Assembly: GCF_014200575.1 (NCBI RefSeq)
Contig: NZ_JACHBZ010000001.1
Span: 372,001 to 436,000, forward strand
Source: Mucilaginibacter saanensis
Lineage (GTDB): Bacteria > Bacteroidota > Bacteroidia > Sphingobacteriales > Sphingobacteriaceae
DNA: 64,000 nucleotides
Direction: 5' to 3'
Shown here: positions 1 to 8,697 of the stretch, piece by piece
How positions within the stretch are numbered: position 1 is the stretch's first letter
Layout of the letters: each line of letters opens with the position of its first letter
The notes under the pieces: generated by a model
Told to the model about the DNA's origin: nothing
Database searches by the model: none
The model's input: the letters and a program-made list of their open reading frames with translations, nothing else
Made by a program: the position numbers and the translations under genes

Positions 1-1696
1 AAAAGTGTCTTTCTATTTTGCGGAAAAGTGTTAGCTCTACCTTTTTAGGATCTACCAGTACAAACTTTAGCTCGGCCGGATGTTTTTTATACAGCAGCGA
101 AACCAGTATGGCATTAATACCGACTGATTTACCCTGACCGGTAGCACCCGCAACCAATAAGTGAGGCATCTTGGCCAAATCGGCTATAAATACTTCGTTT
201 GATATGGTTTTACCCAAAGCAATAGGCAAATCCATGGTGGTGTTCTGGAACTTCTCCGTTGACAGGATGGAGCGCATCGAAACCATTTCCGGGTTTTGAT
301 TAGGCACCTCAATACCTATGGTTCCCTTGCCCGGCATAGGTGCTATGATACGGATACCCAAGGCGGCTAAACTTAGCGCAATATCATCCTCCAGGTTCTT
401 GATCTTAGAGATACGTACACCCGGGGCGGGGATAATTTCATAAAGGGTTACCGTTGGTCCAATGGTAGCCTTGATCTTATCAATCTCGATGTTGTAATGG
501 TTCAGCGTTTCAACAATTTTATTCTTGTTGGCTTCCAGTTCTTCGGCGTTAACTGATATTTTATTTGATCCGTGGTTTTCCAGCAGGTCAAGATGCGGAA
601 ACTTGTAGGAAGCCAGATCGAGCCTGTGGTCATAAACACCAAACTGGCTCACCAGGCTTTTCGCTTTTTCATCGTCGCTTTTCTCTACGCTAAGCTCAGG
701 CAGCGGACGGTTGGTATCAATGGTTAGCGGTATTTCTGTTTCTTCCTCGGGTTCGTGTGTTGAGCTTGGTGTTAATACCACCGGTTCATGATAAACCGGG
801 TTTTGCACAAAAGGCTGCTGTTTAAGCGGTTCTGGCTTTGCCAAGTTTTCCTGTGCGGCTAATACATCCTTAACCCGGTTATTACCACCCCGCGGCCACT
901 CAACCGGGATTGATGGTTCTTCATCTTCCAGGTCAATGTCAACAGGTTCGGGAATAATATCATCCACGGCTATCTCGGCAACCGGTCTGTTTTTACGCGA
1001 TGGTAGTTTAAAATCAATGTTGTAAGCAATTACCAATACAGTAAGAGCCGCAAACACCAATAAACCACCGGTACCCGCCGGACCTATCTGTGCATCCAGC
1101 AAACGGTTGGTCCAGTATCCAAAACCACCCTCCATGTAATGCGGATAATCAATAATAAAAGCGTGGAAATAAGCTATACTTACGGATATAAATACGATGC
1201 AAAAGAGGGAGTAACCTAATGTTTTGGGTATTGAGAATAATTTAACTTTAAACAGGAGGCGGTAACCCACTACAAAAAATACAAAAACAAACAGGAATGA
1301 TGCCACGCCAAACCACTCATAAATAAACTGGTTGCTGAGCAAGGCGCCAAACTTACCTAACCAGTTTTGGGCTATTTGCGGACTACCGTTATCGGCAATT
1401 TCCTGAACAGTTTTGCCGGTTGCCAGGTTATGCCAGCCGCCATTGGTGGTTGATATATAACTTTGATCCTCTTGCCAGGTAAACAGGTAGGAGGTAAAGG
1501 CTATCAGGAAAAAAATAGACATTAAAAGCGAAAGTAAGCCCGCTATTTTTATTACCCGCCCATTCTCCATATCCAGTTGAGGCATCTTCGGGAGCCTCCG
1601 CTTTACAATACGGTCTTTATCAGTCTTTCCCGTTTGACGGGGCTGATTTTCGTCCTTAAAACTATTTGATTTAAACTGATTTCCTTTTACCGGCAT
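1..1696 (-). CDS. ftsK: DNA translocase FtsK, N-terminal part (runs off the window)
   Basis: Membrane-anchored ATPase that pumps DNA at the division septum during chromosome segregation. About 565 residues are visible. Four membrane segments lie at about 50-72, 129-148, 160-180 and 206-226, followed by an acidic, proline-rich linker to about residue 400. The alpha/beta DNA-motor region then begins, with Walker A GATGQGKS at residues 517-524. The C-terminal part (Walker B, gamma domain) lies beyond base 1. I chose the ATG at 1696 because the protein then starts with a short basic tail before the first membrane segment, and an AAAAGG stretch lies about 15 bases upstream. Family and role are well established; only the end is missing. 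Confidence 0.95.
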   Translation of the reverse strand, partial: MPVKGNQFKSNSFKDENQPRQTGKTDKDRIVKRRLPKMPQLDMENGRVIKIAGLLSLLMSIFFLIAFTSYLFTWQEDQSYISTTNGGWHNLATGKTVQEIADNGSPQIAQNWLGKFGALLSNQFIYEWFGVASFLFVFVFFVVGYRLLFKVKLFSIPKTLGYSLFCIVFISVSIAYFHAFIIDYPHYMEGGFGYWTNRLLDAQIGPAGTGGLLVFAALTVLVIAYNIDFKLPSRKNRPVAEIAVDDIIPEPVDIDLEDEEPSIPVEWPRGGNNRVKDVLAAQENLAKPEPLKQQPFVQNPVYHEPVVLTPSSTHEPEEETEIPLTIDTNRPLPELSVEKSDDEKAKSLVSQFGVYDHRLDLASYKFPHLDLLENHGSNKISVNAEELEANKNKIVETLNHYNIEIDKIKATIGPTVTLYEIIPAPGVRISKIKNLEDDIALSLAALGIRIIAPMPGKGTIGIEVPNQNPEMVSMRSILSTEKFQNTTMDLPIALGKTISNEVFIADLAKMPHLLVAGATGQGKSVGINAILVSLLYKKHPAELKFVLVDPKKVELTLFRKIERHF

Positions 1697-1960
1697 CGCT
1701 GATGTAACATCCTTTTAATGCAAACTTACATAAAATTTTACCTATGTAAACTTTGCAAAAACAACATATAAAATTTTAGGTGTGCTCACCAATGGCTAAA
1801 AAAGCGTAAATTGATGAAATATAAAGTTAGCAGATTAAACAATTATTTAGTGGTATTTTTAATTTTTTAGTATTATTGAGTATGGCCATGCGCTGCACCT
1901 GATAAAATGTATTTTAATAAATGCATTAACCAATATAAGCATATTCTTATAGTGTAAATA

Positions 1961-2608
1961 ATGAGTATAGAAAAGCTGGAACAATACATTACCACTGCCG
2001 ATTTGGACAAACTCGAGGCACTGCTCGTGCAAAGCCCGGCGCTAGCCGGTACAATTACCAGTCATCAGGTTTCGCCGTTAATGTTGTCATGTTATTATAA
2101 AAAGCCGGCCGTTACCGATGTGCTGTTGAGGTATGTAAATGAGATAAGCTTGTTTGAGGCTGCAGCCGCGGGTAAACTGGCGGTGGTTACCCATCTTATT
2201 GAAACCAACCCTAACACGATAGATGATTACGCCGGCGATGGCTTTACGCCCCTGGGGCTGGCATGTTACTTTGGTCACGAAGCGGTAGCCCGTTACCTGA
2301 TAAATAGTGGCGCCGATGTAAACCGTGCCTCAAACAATGGCTTTCAGGTTTATCCCATACACTCGGCTTGTGCCGATAATAACACGGCCATAGCGCGTAT
2401 GCTTATTGACAAGGGAGCCCAGGTAAATGTAAAGCAGCAGGCGGGAGCTACACCGCTGCATTCGGCAGCACAAAATGGCAATATTGATCTGCTGGTTTTA
2501 CTGCTGGAGCATGGTGCCCAAACCAATGTACGTATGGAAGGTGGAAAGCTTCCTGCCGACCTGGCCAGCGAAAAGGGGTTCGATGCTATAGCAGAAATTT
2601 TAGGCTGA
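1961..2608 (+). CDS. Ankyrin-repeat protein
   Basis: Soluble 215-residue protein without signal peptide or membrane segment. Ankyrin repeats are readable at about 94-126 (GFTPLGLACYFGHEAVARYL), 129-159 and 162-192 (TPLHSAAQNGNIDLLVLLLE), with a degenerate last repeat to the C-terminus. The first 90 residues look like two or three weaker repeats. Ankyrin proteins bind other proteins; no partner can be named from the sequence. It is convergent with the HD-domain gene, with only 5 bases between the stops. No close promoter consensus was found in the 264-base AT-rich gap before it. Confidence 0.88.
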   Translation: MSIEKLEQYITTADLDKLEALLVQSPALAGTITSHQVSPLMLSCYYKKPAVTDVLLRYVNEISLFEAAAAGKLAVVTHLIETNPNTIDDYAGDGFTPLGLACYFGHEAVARYLINSGADVNRASNNGFQVYPIHSACADNNTAIARMLIDKGAQVNVKQQAGATPLHSAAQNGNIDLLVLLLEHGAQTNVRMEGGKLPADLASEKGFDAIAEILG

Positions 2609-2613
2609 TCTTT

Positions 2614-3195
2614 TTACAAAGAAGCCAGTTTCAATGCACCTTCTTCCACAATTGCATCTTTTAGTTGTATCATAAAGGAGTTAAAATTCACATGCTTATC
2701 CAGCATATAAAGCATTTCTTTTTCTATGTCAAGCCAGGTGTTGATATCGGCCTCGTTATGCTGCACCTGTGCTTCCAATTTATCCAATGCATTGGCAACT
2801 TTTGCTTCGTCGGTAGCTTTGGCCTCAAACTCATGCCATAAATGGTAAAAATCTTCGCCTACCTCATTATCCAATTGTGCCCTTATATCTTCTATCGCCT
2901 TGGTTTCGTTCAGGATCTTTAATGCTTTAATGTCTTCGTTAAAAGTATCAAAGGCAGGCACATCGCCTACTAAGGCCTCAATAATGTCATGGATAATGAT
3001 CATTTTGAGTATCCTGATAGAGTCAACTTTAATACCCAGGTATGGCTCAATTAAAAGATACATGATAGACACCCGCCAGGTATGCTCGGCAACACTTTCT
3101 TGTCTGCCGTCAGACAGCCAGCTGTGCCGGGTTAATCTTTTAAGGTTTTCAGCCACGTGCAGAAACTGTAGAATCTTGTTGATCTCGGTTTTCAT
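2614..3195 (-). CDS. HD-domain hydrolase, YfbR/HDDC2-like 5'-deoxynucleotidase
   Basis: A 193-residue cytosolic metal-dependent phosphohydrolase. The HD set is complete: H38 (ESVAEHTWR), H69-D70 (IIIHDIIEALVGDVPA), E73, and D138-K139 in the final helix (NALDKLEAQVQ). The SVAEHTWRV and HD-x2-E arrangement fits the YfbR/HDDC2 branch, whose members hydrolyse deoxynucleoside 5'-monophosphates. Length (about 190-200 aa) is normal for that branch. The substrate is inferred from the family. It is a single gene, convergent with the ankyrin gene, with no obvious operon partner. Confidence 0.85.
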   Translation of the reverse strand: MKTEINKILQFLHVAENLKRLTRHSWLSDGRQESVAEHTWRVSIMYLLIEPYLGIKVDSIRILKMIIIHDIIEALVGDVPAFDTFNEDIKALKILNETKAIEDIRAQLDNEVGEDFYHLWHEFEAKATDEAKVANALDKLEAQVQHNEADINTWLDIEKEMLYMLDKHVNFNSFMIQLKDAIVEEGALKLASL

Positions 3196-3237
3196 AATTT
3201 AAAGGTTAAGAGCCGGAAGGATATAATGAGGACTAAA

Positions 3238-3747
3238 TTATTTGATAAAATGAATTTGCATAGCGGTTACCTGCTTAATGCACCGGGCGGGTTTCTTTTC
3301 GTCCTGTACAATGATACGGTAAGGGCCATCGCCGGGGGCAAGGGGTTTACCATCTACCTGATCGGCCAAAATAATGGCGCGGTCAGTATAGCCTTTGTCA
3401 AGCTCAGCTAAGGCGAAAATAACCTGGTAGCCATCACTTGCTTCAACCAGCAGGTATTTGGTCAGATTTTCGCCTTTCAGTTCAGGACCTAAGGTAACTC
3501 CGGCATTTTTTAAAATTTCAGACACGATCACTCCGGAGTAAGTATGATCCTTGCCATCCCTGTCTTTACGGATAACGGTTGTTTGGGTGAATTTTTGCAG
3601 GTAGGCTGCATCAATAGTCAATGGGGCGCTTACCTCGCCGCTCACTTTAATGGTGGCTTGTTTTTCAGCGGCTTGTGCCTGCGACAGCAAAGGAATAGCC
3701 GTAAAGCTTAATAAGGCAATACAGGCTATCAGAAGTTGTTTTTTCAT
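3238..3747 (-). CDS. Small exported protein with a molybdopterin-binding-like (SUOX) fold
   Basis: 169 residues with an N-terminal signal peptide cleaved after about 27 (SQAQAA). The mature part resembles the oxidoreductase molybdopterin-binding domain of sulfite oxidase relatives: KVSGEVSAPLTID near the start, EASDGYQVIFALAEL in the middle, GPYRIIVQDEKKPARCIKQVT at the end. The cysteine that ligates Mo in sulfite oxidases is not at its usual place; the only mature Cys is in PARC near the C-terminus. It may therefore bind no cofactor, or something else. It starts 10 bases after the MauG-like gene ends, so it is co-transcribed with it. Domain call fairly sure, role unknown. Confidence 0.8.
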   Translation of the reverse strand: MKKQLLIACIALLSFTAIPLLSQAQAAEKQATIKVSGEVSAPLTIDAAYLQKFTQTTVIRKDRDGKDHTYSGVIVSEILKNAGVTLGPELKGENLTKYLLVEASDGYQVIFALAELDKGYTDRAIILADQVDGKPLAPGDGPYRIIVQDEKKPARCIKQVTAMQIHFIK

Positions 3748-3757
3748 CGGTATAAAT

Positions 3758-4909
3758 TTAATACTTTTTATTTTTTGAAGTTAGTAAATGCGGGTCGGCA
3801 AAATCGGGATTATGAATAAAATCCTGATCGGTCAACATGTTCAGGAAAGCGATGATCTGTTTCTTTTCCAAAGGCTGCAGTTTAAGGCTTGTACCCCCAG
3901 GTTCGTTTGATTCGCCTCTGAGAAAAGAACTTAATGAGGCTGATTCCAGAATATGATCGCTGTAATGATCAAGTACTTGATCCAAAGTTTTGAACCTGCC
4001 ATCGTGCATGTAAGGGGCGGTGAGGGCTATGTTGCGTAAAGTAGGCACCTTAAAGCGTCCACGATCAGCAGGCAGGCTTGTTAGCTCAGCAATTCCGGCA
4101 TCTTTGGGTATACTGTCCAGGCCATTGTTATGAAATAATTCCATGTACGTTTTAACGCCGCCGTGGCAATGAGAGCAATTGGCCCCGCGGATGCCTTTTT
4201 CGGGCTGAGGAGCATTATTGAATAACTCCATCCCTTTTAATTCATCGGGAGTGGGTTGATAAGCGCTGCGCAAATACTGATCATAGCGTGAATTGGCAGA
4301 TATCAGGGTTCGCTCAAACTGAGCTATCGCTTTTACAATCCGATCTCCGGTGATACTGCTATCGCCATATACCAATTTAAACAGCGGCGGGTATGCAGCA
4401 ATTTTGCCAATTTTTTGAGCCGATGCATCCAGTGATTGGCCCATTTCATGTGGGTTAGTAAGCGGCGTAATAGCCTGTTCTTCCAGCCCGTCGGCGCGGC
4501 CATCCCAAAAGAATTTCCGGGCCCATAACAAATTAGCCAGCGACATGGAGTTGCGGCTGGTTAACACATTGTCGACCCCTTTGCTAAACGCCAGCCCATC
4601 GGTAAAGGCTTTGTCCTGATGATGGCAACTGCCGCATGATACGGTGTTGGCGGCCGATAACCGGTTTTCATAAAATAGCATCCGCCCCAAATAAACACCT
4701 TGTTTGGTAGTAGGGTTGTTTGCCGGAATTTGGATGCGATTGCCAAAATTTGAAGGGTAAACCAGGACGTAAGCTCCGGTTTCAATACCAACGGCCAAAT
4801 AACACCAGCTTGATAAACTAACGAATACAACCAGCAAGAACATAACCCGGCCGCTTTTTAGCTTTTGCCGGTTCAGGAACGGATTATGTTTTAGGGGGTT
4901 CATGAACAA
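3758..4909 (-). CDS. Di-haem cytochrome c peroxidase / MauG family protein
   Basis: A 383-residue exported protein anchored or cleaved at the N-terminal hydrophobic stretch (about 22-40). Two c-type haem sites are clear: CGSCH at 92-96 and CSHCH at 245-249. The spacing and the motifs ASKGVDN-like, FFWDGRADGLEEQ and APYMHDGRF-like (LTAPYMHDGRF) are typical of bacterial di-haem peroxidases and MauG relatives. Family members reduce peroxide or carry out long-range protein oxidation in the periplasm. In this locus it sits between a TonB-dependent receptor and the small molybdopterin-fold gene, as similar peroxidases do in metal-responsive loci. Substrate unknown. A second ATG two codons downstream is equally possible as start. 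Confidence 0.92.
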   Translation of the reverse strand: MFMNPLKHNPFLNRQKLKSGRVMFLLVVFVSLSSWCYLAVGIETGAYVLVYPSNFGNRIQIPANNPTTKQGVYLGRMLFYENRLSAANTVSCGSCHHQDKAFTDGLAFSKGVDNVLTSRNSMSLANLLWARKFFWDGRADGLEEQAITPLTNPHEMGQSLDASAQKIGKIAAYPPLFKLVYGDSSITGDRIVKAIAQFERTLISANSRYDQYLRSAYQPTPDELKGMELFNNAPQPEKGIRGANCSHCHGGVKTYMELFHNNGLDSIPKDAGIAELTSLPADRGRFKVPTLRNIALTAPYMHDGRFKTLDQVLDHYSDHILESASLSSFLRGESNEPGGTSLKLQPLEKKQIIAFLNMLTDQDFIHNPDFADPHLLTSKNKKY

Positions 4910-4963
4910 ATTTAATAATAATTAAAGCCGTACCATTCTCTTTTATGCGCGAATTGAATTAGC

Positions 4964-5066
4964 TCCCCGTGTAAAAAAAATGTCATTCTGAACGGAGTGA
5001 AGAATCTATTATTGAGCAGGAAAAGAGCAAGGCAGATCCTTTACTCCGTTCGGGATTACATGGGGT
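4964..5066. repeat. Imperfect inverted intergenic repeat (REP/MITE-like)
   Basis: About 100 bases with two arms facing each other. The left arm holds CCCCGTGTAA then TGAACGGAGTGAAGAATCT. The right arm, read on the other strand, holds CCCCATGTAA then CGAACGGAGTAAAGGATCT. The core GAACGGAGTGAAGAATC resembles a repeat I know from intergenic regions of many Bacteroidota genomes. No ORF lies inside. It separates the receptor gene from the peroxidase gene and, as a hairpin in the transcript, could lower expression of the downstream pair. Only one copy was found in this window. Confidence 0.6.
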
Positions 5067-5079
5067 TCTTATTGTTATT

Positions 5080-7083
5080 TTAATAATTAAATATCACGTT
5101 GGCAAAAAAGTTGCGGCCTGCCTCGGGGAAACCTTCTACAAGGGTATAGTTTCTGTCGAACAGGTTGTTAACTCCGCCTTCGATGGAAAAGCCTTTAATC
5201 AGGGTTAAATGTGCTTTAACGTTAGTCAGATAAAAAGCTCCTGATACCGTGCCATAGCTGGTGCTGTATCGTTTTGAGTTATACTCTTCGCTGGCCATCA
5301 CGTAAAGTTTGCTTATTGGCGAGTATTGAACAGATGCAAACACTTTGTTTTGAGGTACATCGGTTAAAAATATACTCGGGCTTGATAAATTATTACGTTT
5401 AATATAGGTGTAGTTTGCATCAATCCTCACCTGTGCTGCAATAGGATAACCTACGGCAAATTCGGCGCCATAATACTCAGCTTTGCCTACATTTTGTACC
5501 TGCGACAGGTTGGTGCCAGTTTTAGGGTCAACCTGTACATTGTTTACGGTTTGGATCAGGTTACTGATCTTGCTGTAAAAGGCAGAGGCTTGTAATGATA
5601 GCTTACCACCTAATAACGTATGGTAGCTCAGATCATAATTCAGGGCATCTTCGGCTTTCAGATCAGGGTTGGGTATAAAGGTGCCAAACTTGTACGAGTA
5701 CCTGTCTTTAATGGTCGCAAAACGTGTTTTACGCGCTACAGAAGCGCTGATGTTGTTAGTGCTGTCGATATCGTATTGCAACAAACCCTGTAGGTTCCAG
5801 GCGCTGTTGCTGTTGGCAGGCAGGTCGCTTATTACATTATTGGTGTATTGCTGGGCATCAATGCTGCGCCTGTTCATGTAGCTAACACCGGCATTGGCTT
5901 TTAATGCTGAGGTGATATGATAGGTGTCTTCGGCGCCAACGGTAAAATTGTTATCGGCATCGCGGCGCACAGGTTCGCCAACATTATGTTCGCGGTGTAC
6001 GTCCTGTTTAAAGTGCCCTGCCAAACTAAAACTGTTGTTTTTTAACGATGTGTTTTCAAACATGATGCTGCTACCCAGGGTGTAATCATTGTAGATGCTG
6101 GTAAACGCATAAGGCTTGGTTTGGGTACTGTAGGTGGCATTATCATAACTGGCCAGGTTGTTTTTAAACTGATCATAATACCAGCGGGTTTTTATAACGT
6201 TGGTGCTGTTAATGCGGTTATTGCTCAGTAAATAAATGCTTTGAGTATCCCAGTTTGGCCATTTCCAATAACGCGGACTTTTAAATAAGGAGTTAGCAGC
6301 ATCATCGCCGGCATAAACCGGCGTGCCTTTGGTGCCGTGCTGGTAGCTATAACCAACCGCATACTCCTGGTTGCTGGTAGGGGTAAAGCCAACCTTACCG
6401 CTTACGGCAATGTCATTGTTGTAGGAGTTATCCCGGTGACCGCCATCTTCGTTCTTGGTTGGTACAAATGATGATGACAACGGATACCAGTTACGTTTTA
6501 ACTGTGATGCCGAAACCTCGTAATAAAATTTGCCCAGGTTTGAGCCTATATTGGTATTTAACCGGTAACCACCGCTTAACCAGCCTGCAACAGCGTTCAG
6601 TTCAAACGGCTTAACCGGTTTGCGGCTGATGAGGTTAATGGCCCCGCCTTCGGCATTAGGGCCGTATAAAACGGACGAATAACCTTTGGTAACTTGTATC
6701 TCAGATAAATTGAAGGTATTGAACCGGGCCAGATCTACATAGCCATCATAAGGCACATACAATGGAATACCATCAAGGTAAATAGGAACTGAACGGACGT
6801 CAAAACCACGAACGCTTACTGCCGACTCGTTTCTTGGCCCTACAGCGGTAAGGGTGATACCCGGTAAAAGATTAAGTGCATTTGAAACGGTAAGCCTATT
6901 GTAACGATTTATAGTGCCTGAACTGAGCTTGTCTGATCGTAAACTATCCCTGGTGCCGATGATATTAACCTGCCCGAGTTTGAAAACGCGTTTTGCCGTA
7001 TCGGTTTCCTGTGATTTTGCCGTAAAATGCAATAAGAGGATAGGAATTGAAAGGGTAATGATGGAAAGTAAGGGTTTCTTCAT
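5080..7083 (-). CDS. TonB-dependent outer-membrane receptor, possible metal or metal-chelate transporter
   Basis: 667 residues: signal peptide to about 25 (HFTAKSQ), plug domain to about 160 (VSNALNLLPGITLTAVG, SVRGFDVRSVPIYLDGIPL, TKGYSSVLYGPNAEGGAINLISRKP), then a beta-barrel ending in the aromatic FFANVIFNY. It lacks the N-terminal carboxypeptidase-like extension of SusC proteins, and no SusD gene is near. That fits siderophore- or metal-type receptors better than glycan uptake. The ModE-type gene lies 100 bases upstream on the same strand, and a ModE-box-like repeat ends 8 bases before the start codon. Substrate is inferred (molybdate, tungstate or a chelate); it could also be another ligand. 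Confidence 0.9.
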   Translation of the reverse strand: MKKPLLSIITLSIPILLLHFTAKSQETDTAKRVFKLGQVNIIGTRDSLRSDKLSSGTINRYNRLTVSNALNLLPGITLTAVGPRNESAVSVRGFDVRSVPIYLDGIPLYVPYDGYVDLARFNTFNLSEIQVTKGYSSVLYGPNAEGGAINLISRKPVKPFELNAVAGWLSGGYRLNTNIGSNLGKFYYEVSASQLKRNWYPLSSSFVPTKNEDGGHRDNSYNNDIAVSGKVGFTPTSNQEYAVGYSYQHGTKGTPVYAGDDAANSLFKSPRYWKWPNWDTQSIYLLSNNRINSTNVIKTRWYYDQFKNNLASYDNATYSTQTKPYAFTSIYNDYTLGSSIMFENTSLKNNSFSLAGHFKQDVHREHNVGEPVRRDADNNFTVGAEDTYHITSALKANAGVSYMNRRSIDAQQYTNNVISDLPANSNSAWNLQGLLQYDIDSTNNISASVARKTRFATIKDRYSYKFGTFIPNPDLKAEDALNYDLSYHTLLGGKLSLQASAFYSKISNLIQTVNNVQVDPKTGTNLSQVQNVGKAEYYGAEFAVGYPIAAQVRIDANYTYIKRNNLSSPSIFLTDVPQNKVFASVQYSPISKLYVMASEEYNSKRYSTSYGTVSGAFYLTNVKAHLTLIKGFSIEGGVNNLFDRNYTLVEGFPEAGRNFFANVIFNY

Positions 7084-7090
7084 TTGTTTT

Positions 7091-7114
7091 CGTTATGTTT
7101 TTATTTATATAACG
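7091..7114 (-). promoter_or_regulatory. ModE-box-like inverted repeat before the TonB receptor
   Basis: The sequence is CGTTAT, 12 bases, ATAACG: a 24-base inverted repeat with the same half-sites and spacing that I recall for the Escherichia coli modA operator. It ends 8 bases before the receptor start codon, so a bound protein would block transcription or translation start. The neighbouring gene encodes a ModE-type winged helix. Seen directly: the repeat and its position. Inferred: that the local regulator binds it. Confidence 0.6.
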
Positions 7115-7183
7115 CAAATTGCTAATTTAAATCACGTTTTCATGTATTTTTTTGAAAATTTTACTGTTTTTTTGTTGGGATGA

Positions 7184-7567
7184 TCAGAGTTTTAGCAATT
7201 CAGTATTGTCTTTTAAAAACTCCTGCAGCTTTTGGTGCAATAAATGGAATTGTTTGATCACTTCAAGGCCATGTTCGGTTACTATGGCCTTGCCACCACC
7301 CTTGCCACCGCGTTGGGATATAACCACGGGTGTACCAAAACCATCATTCATGTGGTTAACCAGGTCCCAGGCTTGTTTGTATGACATTTTCATTTGCAAA
7401 GCCGCCTGCCTTATTGAGCCCGATGCCTGTATCCGCTCAAGCAGCTCAACCCGGCCATGGCCCAGTACCTTTTCATCACCGGTTTCTATCCAAACCCTGC
7501 CGTTTAACTTAAATATAGGATTGCTCATTAATAGTAATGAAAGTAGGGCTATTTTATTAAAAAGCAA
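7184..7567 (-). CDS. ModE-type winged-helix DNA-binding protein (N-terminal domain only)
   Basis: A 127-residue protein matching the ModE N-terminal/LysR-like winged helix: GRVWIETGDEKVLGHGRVELLERIQASGSI, then RQAALQMKMSYKQAWDLVNH (recognition helix) and the glycine-rich wing QRGGKGGGKAIVTEHG. E. coli ModE has two further Mop/TOBE domains that bind molybdate; they are absent here, so the ligand is either sensed elsewhere or not needed. It is the nearest upstream gene to the TonB receptor (100 bases) on the same strand, with a ModE-box-like site in between. The first 17 residues may be over-extended; an internal Met (MSNPIFKLNGRVW) gives a more usual start. Confidence 0.88.
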   Translation of the reverse strand: MLFNKIALLSLLLMSNPIFKLNGRVWIETGDEKVLGHGRVELLERIQASGSIRQAALQMKMSYKQAWDLVNHMNDGFGTPVVISQRGGKGGGKAIVTEHGLEVIKQFHLLHQKLQEFLKDNTELLKL

Positions 7568-7594
7568 AACACAGCTACAAATGATGCCTACCCT

Positions 7595-8644
7595 TTATGA
7601 TAGCGCAGGCTTTTCACTTTGAGGCTCAGCCAGGTTAGTGCTTGTTGATACACCTCCCTGTTGCAACTCTTCAAAATACTTCTTTTTTACAACAGTAGTC
7701 ATTTTATGATCTCCGGTATGGCTCCATCCGGGAGGCATAATTATGTACAGAAATTTATTTTTAACACCGGGAGCCCGGTATACATCTTTTGCCAACGCCA
7801 CAATTTCGCCAAAATAGGCGTCAAGAAAACTGTTTTTGATCATAGGGCGACTAATGCCGTATTCAATGGGTATGCTTCTGTCTTCGGGCTGGTAGGTGCC
7901 AAATACTTTATCCCATATATTAAGCAGGTTGCAAAAGTTGGTATCCATATAAAGCGGGTTTTTGGCATGATGAACCCTGTGGTGTGATGGGGTAAGTATA
8001 ACGTTATTTAAAAATCCCAGGCGTCCGTCATTAACCAGATTTTCGCCAATGTGGATCATCCCGCCCCAAAAGCCATCAATAAACATAATTACAAACAGCA
8101 TGGCAGGAGGTACTCCCAGTAAAATGCAAACCGTGGTGCGTATAAAATCGGCATAGGGGCCTTCTAAAAAGAAGTGGGCGTAACTTACCGAAAGGTTCAT
8201 GGCTTCGGGGGCATGATGGGTAGAGTGCAGGCACCAGAATAATCTTACCTTATGGCCCAGGTAGTGGTATATAAAATGCCCAAACTCCCAAACTATATAA
8301 CCGTAAATAAACCAGTACCAGGTAAACGAAAGTTTAAAAATGGCATATTTTTGAAACAGGCCAATACAGATACCCACCATAGCAATGGCTATTACTTGGC
8401 CTATAAAAGCATTAAAAACGTAGGAGAAAAAGGTTAGTTTATAATTGATAACCTTAAATCGCTTAAAAAAAGCACCCCTGATAATTTCCATTACCAACAG
8501 AAACGGCATAATGGGTATAAGCAGGGCGGTAATGCCTTTATAGGTAAGTAACTGGCTGTAATCGCCCGATTTTATGATCTCCAATAAATTACCAAAGCCA
8601 AAAAAGCCGGTAAAATGTTTAAAAATAGTTTCTAAAAAATGCAT
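7595..8644 (-). CDS. Sterol desaturase / fatty acid hydroxylase family membrane protein
   Basis: 349 residues with about four membrane segments (about 39-57, 74-96, 107-121, 173-193). The di-iron histidine clusters are present: H123-x3-H127-x3-H131, H140-x2-H143-H144 and H221-H222-x2-H225-H226. Family members hydroxylate or desaturate lipids with O2 and a di-iron centre in the membrane. Substrate unknown; bacterial relatives act on sphingolipid, carotenoid or ether-lipid chains. It lies 27 bases upstream of the ModE-type gene on the same strand and may be co-transcribed with it, but a functional link is not evident. Confidence 0.9.
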   Translation of the reverse strand: MHFLETIFKHFTGFFGFGNLLEIIKSGDYSQLLTYKGITALLIPIMPFLLVMEIIRGAFFKRFKVINYKLTFFSYVFNAFIGQVIAIAMVGICIGLFQKYAIFKLSFTWYWFIYGYIVWEFGHFIYHYLGHKVRLFWCLHSTHHAPEAMNLSVSYAHFFLEGPYADFIRTTVCILLGVPPAMLFVIMFIDGFWGGMIHIGENLVNDGRLGFLNNVILTPSHHRVHHAKNPLYMDTNFCNLLNIWDKVFGTYQPEDRSIPIEYGISRPMIKNSFLDAYFGEIVALAKDVYRAPGVKNKFLYIIMPPGWSHTGDHKMTTVVKKKYFEELQQGGVSTSTNLAEPQSEKPALS

Positions 8645-8697
8645 TCCCTGAAAATTATAATTGGTTTATAAATCTATAACGCAATATATATGTATTT

